From an uncultured Collinsella sp. (GTDB lineage: Bacteria; Actinomycetota; Coriobacteriia; Coriobacteriales; Coriobacteriaceae), in contig CATXID010000001.1 in NCBI GenBank assembly GCA_958369225.1, forward strand, positions 186,001 to 250,000: DNA of 64,000 nucleotides, written 5' to 3'. The notes beneath the pieces were generated by a model. The model was not told where the DNA came from, made no database searches, and worked only from the letters and a program-made list of their open reading frames with translations. The translations under genes were made by a program, and so were the position numbers. This document shows, one piece after another, positions 1-9,156 of this stretch (positions are counted from its first letter, which is position 1; each line of letters opens with the position of its first letter).

Positions 1-25
1 TCTGATTCACGGCAATAAAACAGCG

Positions 26-61
26 AGCGGGGCGCGGACATGAATCGCGCGCCGCTTTTTT
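26..61 (+). terminator. Intrinsic terminator of an upstream gene
   Basis: An 11-bp GC-rich stem (26-36 with 46-56, one mismatch) closes a 9-nt loop and is followed by a run of T. It probably ends a plus-strand gene lying left of the window. The minus-strand DUF389 gene also ends towards it. Confidence 0.7.
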
Positions 62-127
62 GCTCGCGGCCTGCGTCGCGTCTCGTTCCGACTCGCGCCT
101 GTGCGCGCATCCATCTCACATCCCGCA

Positions 128-1267
128 TCACTTCACATCGAACTCCACGCGATCGAGATCGGGCACATTGAGGTCGATGAGCTTGCGGGCGACGTGGCGG
201 TCGTGCGCCCCGAGCGCCTCGCTTGTCGTCACATGGGCGACAATCTCGCGCTCGACAAGGCCCTCCTCGTCCCCTTCGGTAGTCGAGGTCTCGACGGCGA
301 CGGTGTAATCCTTAAAGCCTGGCAGCACCGCCGCAAGCTCGCGCGTGGTTTCGGTGACGCCGTAGCCGTCCTGCACGCCGGCCTGCGCCGAGCCAATGGA
401 ACCCGCCGTCATAACAATGCAGGGGATGGCAAAAATCACCGTGCCCACAATAATGCGGCGGCGCACCTTGCGCGACAGCTCGTCGACCTCGGCGTCTTCC
501 TCAGCGGTCACAATGCCGTCGCCGTTCAGGTCGCGCTTGAGCGGCACGCGCAAAAGAAGCAGCACGGCTTCGGCAGCCAGTGCGATAAAGACCACGTTGA
601 TGCCAAACTCGTAGAGCGCCGAGAGAAACAGCGATCCGCTTGCGATGGCGATACCGTAGCCCGCCGCGCACAGGGGCGGCATCAGCGCGGTCGCTACGGC
701 CACACCGGCGATGAGCGTTGCGGGCTCCTGGTCGCGTGAGTTGCCCAGCCCGCCCGCAAAGCCGCCGGCGAGCGCGACAGCGAGGTCCCACACGGTGGGC
801 GTCGAGTTGTCGATAATGGCGGCTGTGGTGGCGCCAAGGGGCGAGAGCTTAAAGTACAACGTGGAGGTGACCAGGCAAAAGGCCATTTGCAGCGCAAGGC
901 TGGCGACGGCTTCGACGGTAATCTCGCGGTCGAGCGTGGCGATGCCGTATGCCATGGCAAGGACCGAACCCATGAGCGGGCAGATGAGCATGGCGCCCAC
1001 GATGGCGATGTCCGAGTCGATATCGAGGCCGATGCTTGCGATGAGCATGGCGATGATGAGGATACACAGGTGAGAGCCGGTCAGCCGCGCCCCGTTTACA
1101 AAGCGCTTGCGGATCACGTGATAGGGCGCGCGTCCCTCGCGAATGTTGAACGCACGCTTGAGGAAGCGGGTGACGTTCTCCATGGCCTCACTATGGGCAG
1201 GGCGGATGCCGTGGCGCCGGTGATGGCGTTCGCGCAGCCGCTTGATCTGTTGTTTATCGAGTTCCAT
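128..1267 (-). CDS. DUF389 family integral membrane protein
   Basis: A 379-residue protein of the DUF389 (TIGR00341-like) family, whose function is unknown. After a basic N-terminus, hydrophobic segments begin near residue 65 with GSHLCILIIAMLIASIG and the family-typical GAMLICPLMGSVLAMAYG. Further membrane segments include ATALMPPLCAAGYGIA. A hydrophilic linker (RDLNGDGIVTAEED, EF-hand-like in composition) precedes the last segment and a charged C-terminal tail. The start at 1267 (MELDKQQ) is preferred to longer forms because GAGGTG lies just upstream; the extra 49 upstream codons do not look like protein. It stands alone and convergent to the left edge. Confidence 0.85.
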   Translation of the reverse strand: MELDKQQIKRLRERHHRRHGIRPAHSEAMENVTRFLKRAFNIREGRAPYHVIRKRFVNGARLTGSHLCILIIAMLIASIGLDIDSDIAIVGAMLICPLMGSVLAMAYGIATLDREITVEAVASLALQMAFCLVTSTLYFKLSPLGATTAAIIDNSTPTVWDLAVALAGGFAGGLGNSRDQEPATLIAGVAVATALMPPLCAAGYGIAIASGSLFLSALYEFGINVVFIALAAEAVLLLLRVPLKRDLNGDGIVTAEEDAEVDELSRKVRRRIIVGTVIFAIPCIVMTAGSIGSAQAGVQDGYGVTETTRELAAVLPGFKDYTVAVETSTTEGDEEGLVEREIVAHVTTSEALGAHDRHVARKLIDLNVPDLDRVEFDVK

Positions 1268-1427
1268 GTCCACCTCGTTCTGGCAAGGGCCGCGTATCCC
1301 GCCCGTCGCCCTTACTCTACACCGTGGCGGGTGGGGTGTCTGTTGGATGCGGAATCCGATAGGGCGGATGACGCGGGAGCAAATGCAAATCACAGGCTCA
1401 ATTCGATCCCGCAAGAATATGATGCGC

Positions 1428-1533
1428 CAGCTCCTACATATGTGACGAAATTGTGAAGCACGAGAGCGCGAATTTCAAAAAATCCGCTGGTGACCAATGT
1501 TGCGCAACAGAATTCAAAAATCAGCTCCTACAT
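1428..1533 (+). promoter_or_regulatory. Repeat-rich control region of the surface-protein gene
   Basis: The 307-bp gap before the surface-protein gene holds two exact copies of CAGCTCCTACAT (1428-1439 and 1522-1533). It also holds two near-copies of AATTCAAAAATC (1471-1484 and 1511-1522) and a 12-bp perfect palindrome TGTTGCGCAACA at 1498-1509. This looks like an operator array, but no convincing -35/-10 pair could be fixed. No gene is seen in the gap. The regulatory role is inference. Confidence 0.4.
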
Positions 1534-1574
1534 TTTGAGGTGTATGGATACATCCGTGTCAAAGGGAGAAAGCC

Positions 1575-4500
1575 ATGGCAAACTACAGTCCACAACACTT
1601 TGAGCCTCGGGCTAAGGCCGTCAACGTCAAGGGCGTTGCTAACCGCGCCGTCGCAACCGTTTTGACGGCGGGCCTCATCGCTCAGCCGCTCATGTCGCCG
1701 CTGGCGGCAATCGCCGCACCGACGGCAGATAACGGCGATTCTGTTCAGGGGGGGGGTAGTTCTGTAGAGAACACCGTTGTCGCCGGTAACCAAGCAACCG
1801 CAAAGACGGCTGCCCAGCTGGCGGAGGAGTCGGCAAAGCAGCTCAAGGACGCTCAGGCCGCCTACGATGCCGCCCAGAAGAAGGCCGACGCGGCGGGCCA
1901 GTCTCAAAAGCAAGCGCAGCAGCAAAAGAATCAGGCCTCGCAGGCCGTGACCGATAACGCCGCCGAGCAGAACGAGGCCGAGGTAGCCGCGCTTCAGGAG
2001 AAGATCGACGAGCTTAAGGCAGCCGTCGAAAAGACCGAGCAGCAGCAGAAGAAGCTGGGCGACCTGAACGATCAGCTCGAACAGGCCAACAAGAGTGTCG
2101 AGGATAAGACCCAGGCGCTCAAGGACGCCAAGGCAAAGCAGGATGAGGCCAAGAAGGCCCTCGATGATGCCCAGGCCAAGCTCGAGGCCATGGGTATGGA
2201 CGAGTACGAGGCCGCCAAGAAGGCCGTCGAGGACGCGCAGGCAAAGCTCGATGACGCCAATAAGGCCGTTACTATTGCACAGGACAATCTGGACCAGGCC
2301 AAGGCTGCCGAGGCCAGCGCCCAGCAGGAAAAGCAGAATACCGAGGCAGCTTTGACGACTGCCCAGGCCAAGAAGCAGGAGACTGCCGCTGCTCTCGCAG
2401 CCGCAACCACCGCGCGCGATAACGCCCAGCAGAAGTTCAACCAGGCGCAGGCCGCGCTCGATGCTGCCGTCTCGGGTACGGGTGTTGACCTGAGTGCGCT
2501 TGAGGCCGCCAAGAAAGCTGCTGCTGGTGAGCTCAAGACCGCGCAGGCGGAGCTCAATGCCGCGACGGATGCCGACGCCACCGCACAGACAAATCTGCAG
2601 GCCGCCCAGGCTGCCGTCGCTGCCGCGCAGGAGAAGGCCAACGCCGCCAACGCTGCTGTGGCATCTGCCCAGTCTGCATACGATGCGGCAAACAAGGAGT
2701 ACAAGGACGCGGCCAGTAAGCGTGACGCCGCGAAGACGGCATACGAGCAGGCCCAGCAGACCGAGGCCGACAAGAAGACCGCGTACGATAAGCTTGTCGA
2801 AGTTCGCAAGCAGAAGCGCAGCGAGTGGGAGGCAGCCTGCGCTGCTTCGAACGCCGCGGAAAAGGCTTATGACGCTGCTAATGTCCAGGTTGAGGCTCTT
2901 GAGCAGCAGATTGCTGACCTCAAGTCCAACATGACCGTTGACCAGGAAGTCATCAGCCAAGGTATACTCGGCTTCATGAACTATATTAGCGACGGCAGCC
3001 AGTTCACAGCCACGCAGAAAAAGAACGCTCAGGAAGCCGTATCGATGCTGACCGGTGCCGCTGACAAGGCCGAATGGTATGACCAGTACGTCGATCAGGA
3101 TATGTCTCGCGACACCAATCCGCTCTCCTTGGAGCAGATGCGCAACGCCCTGACATATCTCGACACCCAGAACAACCTCCGCAAGGCGAACGGTCAGTCG
3201 GCGCTCAGCGTCAGCCTCCGTATGACTGCGGCAGCCGCCCTTAATACATCATATTCATCGAACATCTGGGGACACTCGAACTGCTACTTCGACAACGGTG
3301 AAAACCTTGCTGGCGGAGGCGGCGCATATACCGGCGGCGAGACCGAGGATACCCTCGGCTGGCCCTATACCGGCCTCTATACTCAGGAAAAGAAGATTTT
3401 CGACAAGTATGTAGAGCAGTATGGCGACAAACTCGGCAAATATCGATATGAGTCCTATTACATCTATCAGAACTACAACAGCATCTACCACGAGTGCGGG
3501 CACTATCTCAACATTATCGATGCCTCTACGAGAGCCATCGGCATCGCGACCGGTAGCGGCAAGAATACCGATTCCGAGGTAACCATCTTCGATTACAGCG
3601 ATGATGACACGCAGGCTGATTTCACTGTCTCCGAGTTCAAGAAGCTCCTCAACGACTACATCGATTCCGCCTACAATGCGGGCGGCACGCAGGCGCAGAA
3701 GGCGCAGCTCAAGGAGCTCCAGGGCAAGCTTGCCGAGGCGCAGAAGAACTTTGGAACTACAAGGGAAGCTTACTTCGCAGCTGTAAACGGGCAGGATGCC
3801 GCCCAGGACGCTTTCACCGCAGCCGATGCGAACATGAACACCGCCAAGGGCGAGTACGAGAAGGCTCAGTCCGCTACTGCTGCCGCCAAGTCCGCCTATG
3901 ACGCTGCCGAAGCCGAGCTTAAGATCATCGACGTCAAGACACCCCAGGCCAAGCTTGATGCCGCTAAGGGCGAGGCGGCAACTGCCCAGGCGGCTCTTGA
4001 TAAGGCAAATGCCACGCTTGTCGATTGCCAGACGAAGGCATCCGAGGCCGCTGCTCACAAGGCGAAGGCTCGCAGCGCCCGCGACGCCGCCAAGGTAAAG
4101 TCCGATCAGGCCAACGAGGCGTATGACAACGCTACCGCTTCGGTCAAGGACCTTGCCGCCAAGTGCGATGCCGCCAAGACGGATCTTGCGAACAAACAGG
4201 GCACGCTTAACGATGCCAAGAAGGCCGACGACACTGCCCAGGCTGGCGTTGACAAGGCTCAGGCATCAGATGCCCAGGCCGCGACCGCTCTTTCGGACGC
4301 CAAGCAGGCAGTTGCCGCCAAGACGCAGGCTGTGTCCGACGCGCAGGCCGAGGCCAAGGCTGCCGAGGGTGAGCTGACCCGCGCAAACAAGGCCTTCGAG
4401 CGCTTCGCCGGCGCTCAGAAGGCGGTCGACGACGCTAAGGCCGCCTATGACGCTGCCGTAGACGGTGTCGCCGATGCCCAGAAGCAGCTCGAGGCCGCCA

Positions 4501-5042
4501 ACGAAGCCGTCGTCGATGCGAACCTCGAGATCGTCAAGGCCAAGGCCGAGCTTGCCAACGATGAGGCACTCAAGGCCGATCTTGAGGCTGTCGACCACAA
4601 GGCATCCCTTGCCGCGGGCACGACGGGCAACGAGAAGCTGGTCAAGCTGAACGCTGCCTACGCTCGCTATAAGGCCGCCGTCGATGCCGCCGCTGGCCTC
4701 AAGGCTGCTCTGAGCGATGCCGATGCCAAGCTGTCCGATGCCAACGACGCCTATGCCGCCGCGCTGGCCGAGCTTGGCGATGCCAAGGATGCCCTGGCTG
4801 CCGCACAGGCCGAGTACGACAAGTACCACCCCAAGGCCGAGCCGCAGACCAAGCCGCAGGCCAAGCCCCAGGTCACGCAGGCAGCTGCAAAGGCTCCCGC
4901 AGGCAAGCAGAAGGCTACGTCGGATAAGCTCGCCCAGACTGGCGACAATTCCGCTCTTGCGGGCGAGGTGTTCGTCATCGGCGGTATCACCCTCGTGGCC
5001 GCTGGTGTGACGCTGAGCGATCGTCGTCGCAAGCAGATGTAG
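1575..5042 (+). CDS. Large sortase-anchored surface protein with a CAP domain between two Ala-rich coiled coils
   Basis: 1155 residues. Residues 1-48 are a long signal peptide (basic start, hydrophobic VLTAGLIAQPLMSPLAAIA). About 75-455 is alanine/lysine/glutamine-rich heptad-like coiled coil. About 455-695 is a globular block containing a CAP/SCP-like domain (NGENLAGGGG, YHECGHYLNII, STRAIGIATG). About 700-1085 is a second long coiled coil. About 1090-1120 is a Lys/Pro/Gln wall-spanning stretch. The end has the sorting signal LAQTG, a hydrophobic helix and RRRKQM. It is expected to be exported and covalently attached to peptidoglycan by a sortase. The start follows GGGAGA with good spacing. 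A G9 run at 1748-1756 just after the signal peptide could shift the frame by slippage. A strong terminator follows. The ligand is unknown. Confidence 0.88.
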   Translation: MANYSPQHFEPRAKAVNVKGVANRAVATVLTAGLIAQPLMSPLAAIAAPTADNGDSVQGGGSSVENTVVAGNQATAKTAAQLAEESAKQLKDAQAAYDAAQKKADAAGQSQKQAQQQKNQASQAVTDNAAEQNEAEVAALQEKIDELKAAVEKTEQQQKKLGDLNDQLEQANKSVEDKTQALKDAKAKQDEAKKALDDAQAKLEAMGMDEYEAAKKAVEDAQAKLDDANKAVTIAQDNLDQAKAAEASAQQEKQNTEAALTTAQAKKQETAAALAAATTARDNAQQKFNQAQAALDAAVSGTGVDLSALEAAKKAAAGELKTAQAELNAATDADATAQTNLQAAQAAVAAAQEKANAANAAVASAQSAYDAANKEYKDAASKRDAAKTAYEQAQQTEADKKTAYDKLVEVRKQKRSEWEAACAASNAAEKAYDAANVQVEALEQQIADLKSNMTVDQEVISQGILGFMNYISDGSQFTATQKKNAQEAVSMLTGAADKAEWYDQYVDQDMSRDTNPLSLEQMRNALTYLDTQNNLRKANGQSALSVSLRMTAAAALNTSYSSNIWGHSNCYFDNGENLAGGGGAYTGGETEDTLGWPYTGLYTQEKKIFDKYVEQYGDKLGKYRYESYYIYQNYNSIYHECGHYLNIIDASTRAIGIATGSGKNTDSEVTIFDYSDDDTQADFTVSEFKKLLNDYIDSAYNAGGTQAQKAQLKELQGKLAEAQKNFGTTREAYFAAVNGQDAAQDAFTAADANMNTAKGEYEKAQSATAAAKSAYDAAEAELKIIDVKTPQAKLDAAKGEAATAQAALDKANATLVDCQTKASEAAAHKAKARSARDAAKVKSDQANEAYDNATASVKDLAAKCDAAKTDLANKQGTLNDAKKADDTAQAGVDKAQASDAQAATALSDAKQAVAAKTQAVSDAQAEAKAAEGELTRANKAFERFAGAQKAVDDAKAAYDAAVDGVADAQKQLEAANEAVVDANLEIVKAKAELANDEALKADLEAVDHKASLAAGTTGNEKLVKLNAAYARYKAAVDAAAGLKAALSDADAKLSDANDAYAAALAELGDAKDALAAAQAEYDKYHPKAEPQTKPQAKPQVTQAAAKAPAGKQKATSDKLAQTGDNSALAGEVFVIGGITLVAAGVTLSDRRRKQM
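1748..1756 (+). repeat. G9 homopolymer inside the surface-protein gene
   Basis: Nine consecutive G bases encode the end of Gln plus Gly-Gly-Gly at about residues 58-61, immediately after the signal peptide. As written the frame is open. Gain or loss of one base would truncate the protein early, so the tract is a candidate slipped-strand phase switch. Confidence 0.75.
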
Positions 5043-5110
5043 TGATTCGGGTGTCGGCTCTGCAGTGAACTTCAATTAATAGCGGGACCGTCTCGATAGC
5101 CAAACGATAA

Positions 5111-5148
5111 GGCCGGCGCGCTGTCATATGCAGCGCGCCGGCCTTTCT
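5111..5148 (+). terminator. Intrinsic terminator after the surface-protein gene
   Basis: A perfect 13-bp stem (5111-5123 with 5131-5143), 7-nt loop, followed by TTTCTTTG. It lies 68 bases past the stop codon. Confidence 0.92.
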
Positions 5149-5162
5149 TTGTTTCGATATCA

Positions 5163-5202
5163 AAAAGCCCGGTCGGTAGCCGCGAAAGCTACCGAGCGGG
5201 CA
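5163..5202 (-). terminator. Intrinsic terminator after the OPT transporter gene
   Basis: On the minus strand, a 14-bp stem with one mismatch (5189-5202 with 5168-5181) is followed by TTTTT. It lies about 40 bases beyond the stop of the minus-strand transporter gene. Confidence 0.88.
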
Positions 5203-5242
5203 AATCGTAGGCAATATGGTTGCTGTCGAGCAGCTGCTCAGC

Positions 5243-6946
5243 TTATCCCAGCAGGCTTAAGCCCACGGAGATGAACGCCAGGATAACGCCGACGATAGAC
5301 TCGCCACCGAGCAGGCCGCTGGCGACAACCAGACCCTGCTCCTGGAAGGCGGCGTCCTTGGTGGCCTTCTCTTCGTCCGAAAGGCCGGCAGCGGCGTCGC
5401 GGTGGGCGGACCACTTGTCGTAGGCGAGCTTGACGCAGGAGCCCAAGAAGGCCGTGAGCGACATGTAGAACGGCAGGTATACGCCCAGGCCGATCATCAT
5501 GGCCGGAATGCCGAGCCAGTACATGACGATGCCGGCGATAAAGCCGCCAACGAACCACGGCACGCTCGGGATGCCCGAGACCATGGTGGCGACGACGCTT
5601 GCCTGCGCGGCTACAAAGCTCTTGTCGGGGCCGAAGGCGTCCGGACCATAGGCGGTGACGAGCGCGACCATGACAGCGGCGGCGACCAGGGCGCCCACGA
5701 TGCCGCCGATGGCCTGGCCGATCCACTGCGCACGCGGGTTGGTGCCCAGTACGGCGCCGGCCTTAAAGTCGTTCATGACGTCGCCCGCAAGGCCGCACGC
5801 CACGGCTACGATGCCGGCGATAAAGAACAGCTTGACCTGAGCGATCTGTGCGAAGGCAGCCACGATGAGCATGACGATGAGGCCAAAGATCTCCATGGGG
5901 TCGATGCCCGTCTGGCCGCAGCTCTGTGCGCTCATGATGGTGGTGACAAAGGTGAACAGCGTCACGATGACGGCCGGAACGGGACCAAGGTCAAGCACGA
6001 TGGCGATGATCACGGCGATGGCGGCAGCGCCCAGGCCGATGATGCCGGCGTCGAGCTTAAGGGAGCCCGAGATGAGCGACTGCTCGTCGGTGTCGGTGGA
6101 GCTGTCGGCGGCAAGACCGCGGACGATGCCGGCGACCTGCGGCAGGATGTCCTTGAGGACGACGGCGACGCCAAAGCCCATCATGAGGCCCATGCCCAGG
6201 GACTTGACGATGCCCTGCGCAGTCACAACGTCAAACAGACCGGCAGCGGTGCCGCCGACAATGATGCCAAAATTGCCCAGCAGCGCGCCGGCAAACCAGA
6301 AGGCGACCGGGGCGAAGCCCACGAGGAAGCCGACGGAGAGCAACATGGGCGAGTTGTAGATGGCAAAGGTCACGCCGGGGATATTGAGCGTGCACAGCAT
6401 GCTGGGCACCACGCCCAGGGCGTCGCGCAGCACGCTGTAGATGCCTGCGATGGCCATGGAGCCAAAGAGCTGCTTGCCGGTCTTGCCGCCGGCCTCGGTC
6501 GCGCGCAGGGTCTGAGCTGCGGCGTTGCCGGTGGGGAACTCAAGCGCGGCGTCCACGATAAAGTGACGGTGGATGAGCGCGGTGGCCAGCAGGCCCAGGA
6601 TGGTGCCGGCGAGTGCCACGATAAACATGTCGAGCCAGCTGATCTGGTCGGCATAGCCCAGCATCCAGGCACCCGGGATGGTAAACGCCAGGCCGCCGGC
6701 GGCCATGGCGCCTGCGGACATGATGGTGTGGGTGACGTTGGCCTCGTTGAGGCTGGCGTTGCCCATGAGTTTAAGGAAGAACAGCGAGATGACGGCAGCG
6801 AAGACGATCGGCCAGGGGAGTGCGCCCATCTTGAGGGCGGTGTAAGCCGAGCTTGCCGTGATGATCACGCAGCCAAGGACACCGATGACGACGCCGCGCA
6901 GCGTGAGTTGCCCGCGCATCGAAGCGCGGTTCGAGGGATTGCTCAT
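5243..6946 (-). CDS. OPT family oligopeptide transporter
   Basis: 567 residues, within the usual bacterial OPT range, with about 14-16 hydrophobic segments. The N-terminus (QLTLRGVVIGVLGCVIITAS then SAYTALKMGALPWPIVFAAV) and NEANVTHTIMSAGAMAAGGLAF are typical of bacterial OPT proteins, which import peptides or metal chelates by proton symport. The substrate cannot be told from sequence. The start at 6946 follows AAAGGAG. It is a single-gene unit, convergent with the surface-protein gene and divergent from coaX. Confidence 0.92.
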   Translation of the reverse strand: MSNPSNRASMRGQLTLRGVVIGVLGCVIITASSAYTALKMGALPWPIVFAAVISLFFLKLMGNASLNEANVTHTIMSAGAMAAGGLAFTIPGAWMLGYADQISWLDMFIVALAGTILGLLATALIHRHFIVDAALEFPTGNAAAQTLRATEAGGKTGKQLFGSMAIAGIYSVLRDALGVVPSMLCTLNIPGVTFAIYNSPMLLSVGFLVGFAPVAFWFAGALLGNFGIIVGGTAAGLFDVVTAQGIVKSLGMGLMMGFGVAVVLKDILPQVAGIVRGLAADSSTDTDEQSLISGSLKLDAGIIGLGAAAIAVIIAIVLDLGPVPAVIVTLFTFVTTIMSAQSCGQTGIDPMEIFGLIVMLIVAAFAQIAQVKLFFIAGIVAVACGLAGDVMNDFKAGAVLGTNPRAQWIGQAIGGIVGALVAAAVMVALVTAYGPDAFGPDKSFVAAQASVVATMVSGIPSVPWFVGGFIAGIVMYWLGIPAMMIGLGVYLPFYMSLTAFLGSCVKLAYDKWSAHRDAAAGLSDEEKATKDAAFQEQGLVVASGLLGGESIVGVILAFISVGLSLLG

Positions 6947-7138
6947 ATAAAACTCCTTTGCGTATATCCGCTTCCCCCGGGAGTGCCGTTACGGATACGG
7001 CGCGGGAAGTCGGGTTACCAAGGGCCGCCGCGTGAGCTCGCGTACGACCGCGCACCAGTATAGCCGCAAGCTAGTCATTTTGGGATGACTGGTTTAGGTA
7101 GGCGATATACTGCTGGGCAGACGAAAGGAGCGCCGACG

Positions 7139-7990
7139 ATGCTTAATGGGTGCGCATATATATTGACGGTCGACGTGGGCAACACGTTCATTCGCTTTGG
7201 CCTGTTTGCCGAGGATTCAGCCGCGGCACAGGAATGCCCGCTCGCGACGTGCGAGATCACCACGCCGTCGAGCATCACAGCCGACGAGGCGCGCATGAGG
7301 CTCGCGCAGGTCATGGGTGCACTGGCAGCTGATGCGGGCATGCCGGGCGCGCTTATGCCCACGGCTGCCGTGCTGAGCTGCGTGGTGCCGGCGCTCGAGC
7401 GCCCGTGGAAGACGGCGCTTTCCCGCACCTGCACGGGACGCGTACTCACCGTGGGGCCGGGTCTCAAGACCGGTATGCCCGTGCACTACGACGATCCGGC
7501 CGAGATCGGCCCCGACCGCATCGCCGATGCCGTGGCGGCACGCGCCGTCTACGGCTCTCCCTGCATCGTGATCGACTTGGGTACCACGACCAATATCGAG
7601 GTCATCGACGCGCACGGAACCTTTGTCGGCGGCGTCATCGCGCCGGGCTTGGCACTCGGCGCCCGCTCGCTTTCGGCCGCTGCGGCGCGTCTGCCGCAGG
7701 TTGAGCCTTCGGCACCCACGCATGTGATCGGTCGCAACACGCGCGAGGCCATGCGTTCGGGCGTGGTTCTGGGCGAGGTAGCCCGCATCGACGGCATGCT
7801 CGACATGGTGCTTGCCGAGATGCGCGCGACCAAGGCCGCGGGGGAGGGCGACGTGCCCATCGTCATTACCGGCGACGACGCCGAGGCACTCGCGGCGTTG
7901 GTCGGCCACAGCCTGACGGTAGACGACGCGCTGACGCTGCGGGGTCTCGCCGAGCTCTACCACATCAATCAAAAGCCCCGCCGCGCGTAG
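7139..7990 (+). CDS. coaX: Type III pantothenate kinase
   Basis: 283 residues, catalysing ATP-dependent phosphorylation of pantothenate, the first step of CoA synthesis. The N-terminal ASKHA phosphate motif DVGNTFIRFG and the second motif VIDLGTTTNIEVI are present, as are GPDRIADAVAA and GGVIAPGLALGARSL, which are typical of CoaX. The start is set at 7139 because AAAGGAG lies 8 bases upstream; an in-frame ATG 18 codons earlier has no ribosome site. The dCMP deaminase gene follows about 80 bases on. Confidence 0.93.
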   Translation: MLNGCAYILTVDVGNTFIRFGLFAEDSAAAQECPLATCEITTPSSITADEARMRLAQVMGALAADAGMPGALMPTAAVLSCVVPALERPWKTALSRTCTGRVLTVGPGLKTGMPVHYDDPAEIGPDRIADAVAARAVYGSPCIVIDLGTTTNIEVIDAHGTFVGGVIAPGLALGARSLSAAAARLPQVEPSAPTHVIGRNTREAMRSGVVLGEVARIDGMLDMVLAEMRATKAAGEGDVPIVITGDDAEALAALVGHSLTVDDALTLRGLAELYHINQKPRRA

Positions 7991-8072
7991 CGATGGGGGC
8001 GATGGGACAAAACGTCTCCACCTTCCACCTGCTACAATGGGTCAAACTATTGCGATTTCGGAGGTGTCTGCC

Positions 8073-8597
8073 ATGTCGGACGATCTTCATCAAACCGCGT
8101 CGGGCAAGCGCCGCGACGTTATTAGCTGGGACGAGTTCTTTATGAGCGTGGCCATCGCCGCGCAGCGCCGCAGTAAGGACCCCAACACGCAGGTGGGCGC
8201 GTGCATCGCCAACACCAACCACCGCATCCTTTCGGTGGGCTACAACGGTACGCCCTCGGCGCTCAACGACGACTTTTTCCCGTGGGGCACAAGCGACGAC
8301 CCGTTGCAGGATAAGCACAACTACGTGGTCCATGCCGAGGCCAACGCTGTGCTCAACTACCGTGGCTCGCTCAAGGACCTCGAAGGTTCCACGGTCTACG
8401 TCACGCTGTTCCCGTGCCACGACTGCGCCAAGATCCTGGCGCAGGTGGGCGTGGGCGAGGTCGTCTACCTGGACAATAAGTATGCCGATACCGACGACGG
8501 CCGTATCAGCCGCCGCATTCTCGACTCCTGCGGTATCAGCTACCGCCAGGTCATCGTCGATGTTCAGATTGGTACCGGGGGACAGGCTCAGCAGTGA
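8073..8597 (+). CDS. dCMP deaminase (ComEB-like cytidine/deoxycytidylate deaminase)
   Basis: 174 residues. Zinc-dependent deamination of dCMP to dUMP is likely, feeding dTMP synthesis. The zinc site is complete: HAEANAVLNY (His plus catalytic Glu) and PCHDCAKIL (two Cys). The N-terminal part (DVISWDEFFMSVAIAAQRRS, KDPNTQVGACI) matches dCMP deaminases better than tRNA deaminases. The start at 8073 lies 7 bases after GGAGGT; the ATG 12 codons earlier overlaps that site. Confidence 0.9.
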   Translation: MSDDLHQTASGKRRDVISWDEFFMSVAIAAQRRSKDPNTQVGACIANTNHRILSVGYNGTPSALNDDFFPWGTSDDPLQDKHNYVVHAEANAVLNYRGSLKDLEGSTVYVTLFPCHDCAKILAQVGVGEVVYLDNKYADTDDGRISRRILDSCGISYRQVIVDVQIGTGGQAQQ

Positions 8598-8627
8598 TAT
8601 GCGTTGTCGCTATCTGATGACGAATGC

Positions 8628-8659
8628 AGCTCAAAGAGCCCCGTCCCAAATTGACTACT
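8628..8659 (-). repeat. GGGACGGGGCT-family intergenic repeat, copy 1
   Basis: Read on the minus strand it gives AGTAGTCAATTTGGGACGGG followed by GCTCTTTGAGCT. The same arrangement recurs at 28190-28223, 44249-44285 and 56798-56830. The ends can pair weakly. It sits between the dCMP deaminase and Nfu genes. Confidence 0.6.
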
Positions 8660-8768
8660 CGTGAAAGTCGCGTCTGCGCGCATGGACGGCTCGTGAGCGG
8701 GTACATGGCTGTAGTAACATAGCTTCTGTCCGCGGGCGTGCCCGCGTTATTGTGAGAAAGGAGCCCCT

Positions 8769-9047
8769 GTGGCTGTTAACGAAGAGCTGCTTAAGAAGGT
8801 TCTTGAAGAGATTCGCCCCAACCTGCAGGCCGACGGCGGCGATATGGAGTATGTGGGCGTCGACGACGAGGGCGTTGTCAAGCTGGAACTGCAGGGCGCT
8901 TGCGCCGGCTGCCCCATGAGCTCGCTGACCCTTTCCATGGGTATCGAGCGCATCCTGAAGGAACATGTGCCCGGCGTTACCCGCGTTGAGCAGGTCAGTG
9001 CTTCCGGCGAGGCCGAGGACCTGTACGACGAGTATGCGCCGTTCTAA
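8769..9047 (+). CDS. NifU C-terminal-domain (Nfu-type) Fe-S cluster scaffold
   Basis: 92 residues comprising just the Nfu domain. The cluster-binding CxxC is in GACAGCPMSSLTLSMGIE. It is expected to carry a transient Fe-S cluster to apo-proteins in the cytoplasm. The start is GTG at 8769, preceded by AAAGGAG at 8757-8763. The C-terminus (ASGEAEDLYDEYAPF) is acidic and lineage-specific. It lies upstream of lgt with a weak hairpin between them. Confidence 0.9.
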   Translation: MAVNEELLKKVLEEIRPNLQADGGDMEYVGVDDEGVVKLELQGACAGCPMSSLTLSMGIERILKEHVPGVTRVEQVSASGEAEDLYDEYAPF

Positions 9048-9156
9048 GATGCGAAAGCTGCGGACGGTACGCTCCGCATAGACGTTACGCCCAGATATGC
9101 GGCTGCGAGCGCAAGGCCCGCGGCCGCATTTGTATGTAGGGAGCAGGGGGATCGAT

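Noticed and set aside
5402..7063. A 553-codon open frame antisense to the OPT transporter
   Set aside because: Composition is His/Asp/Gly-rich and mirrors the GC-skewed codon use of the transporter; no domain pattern is seen.
9097..9130. Terminator between the Nfu gene and lgt
   Set aside because: An 11-bp stem exists but with a G-U pair and no T run; too weak to list as a terminator.
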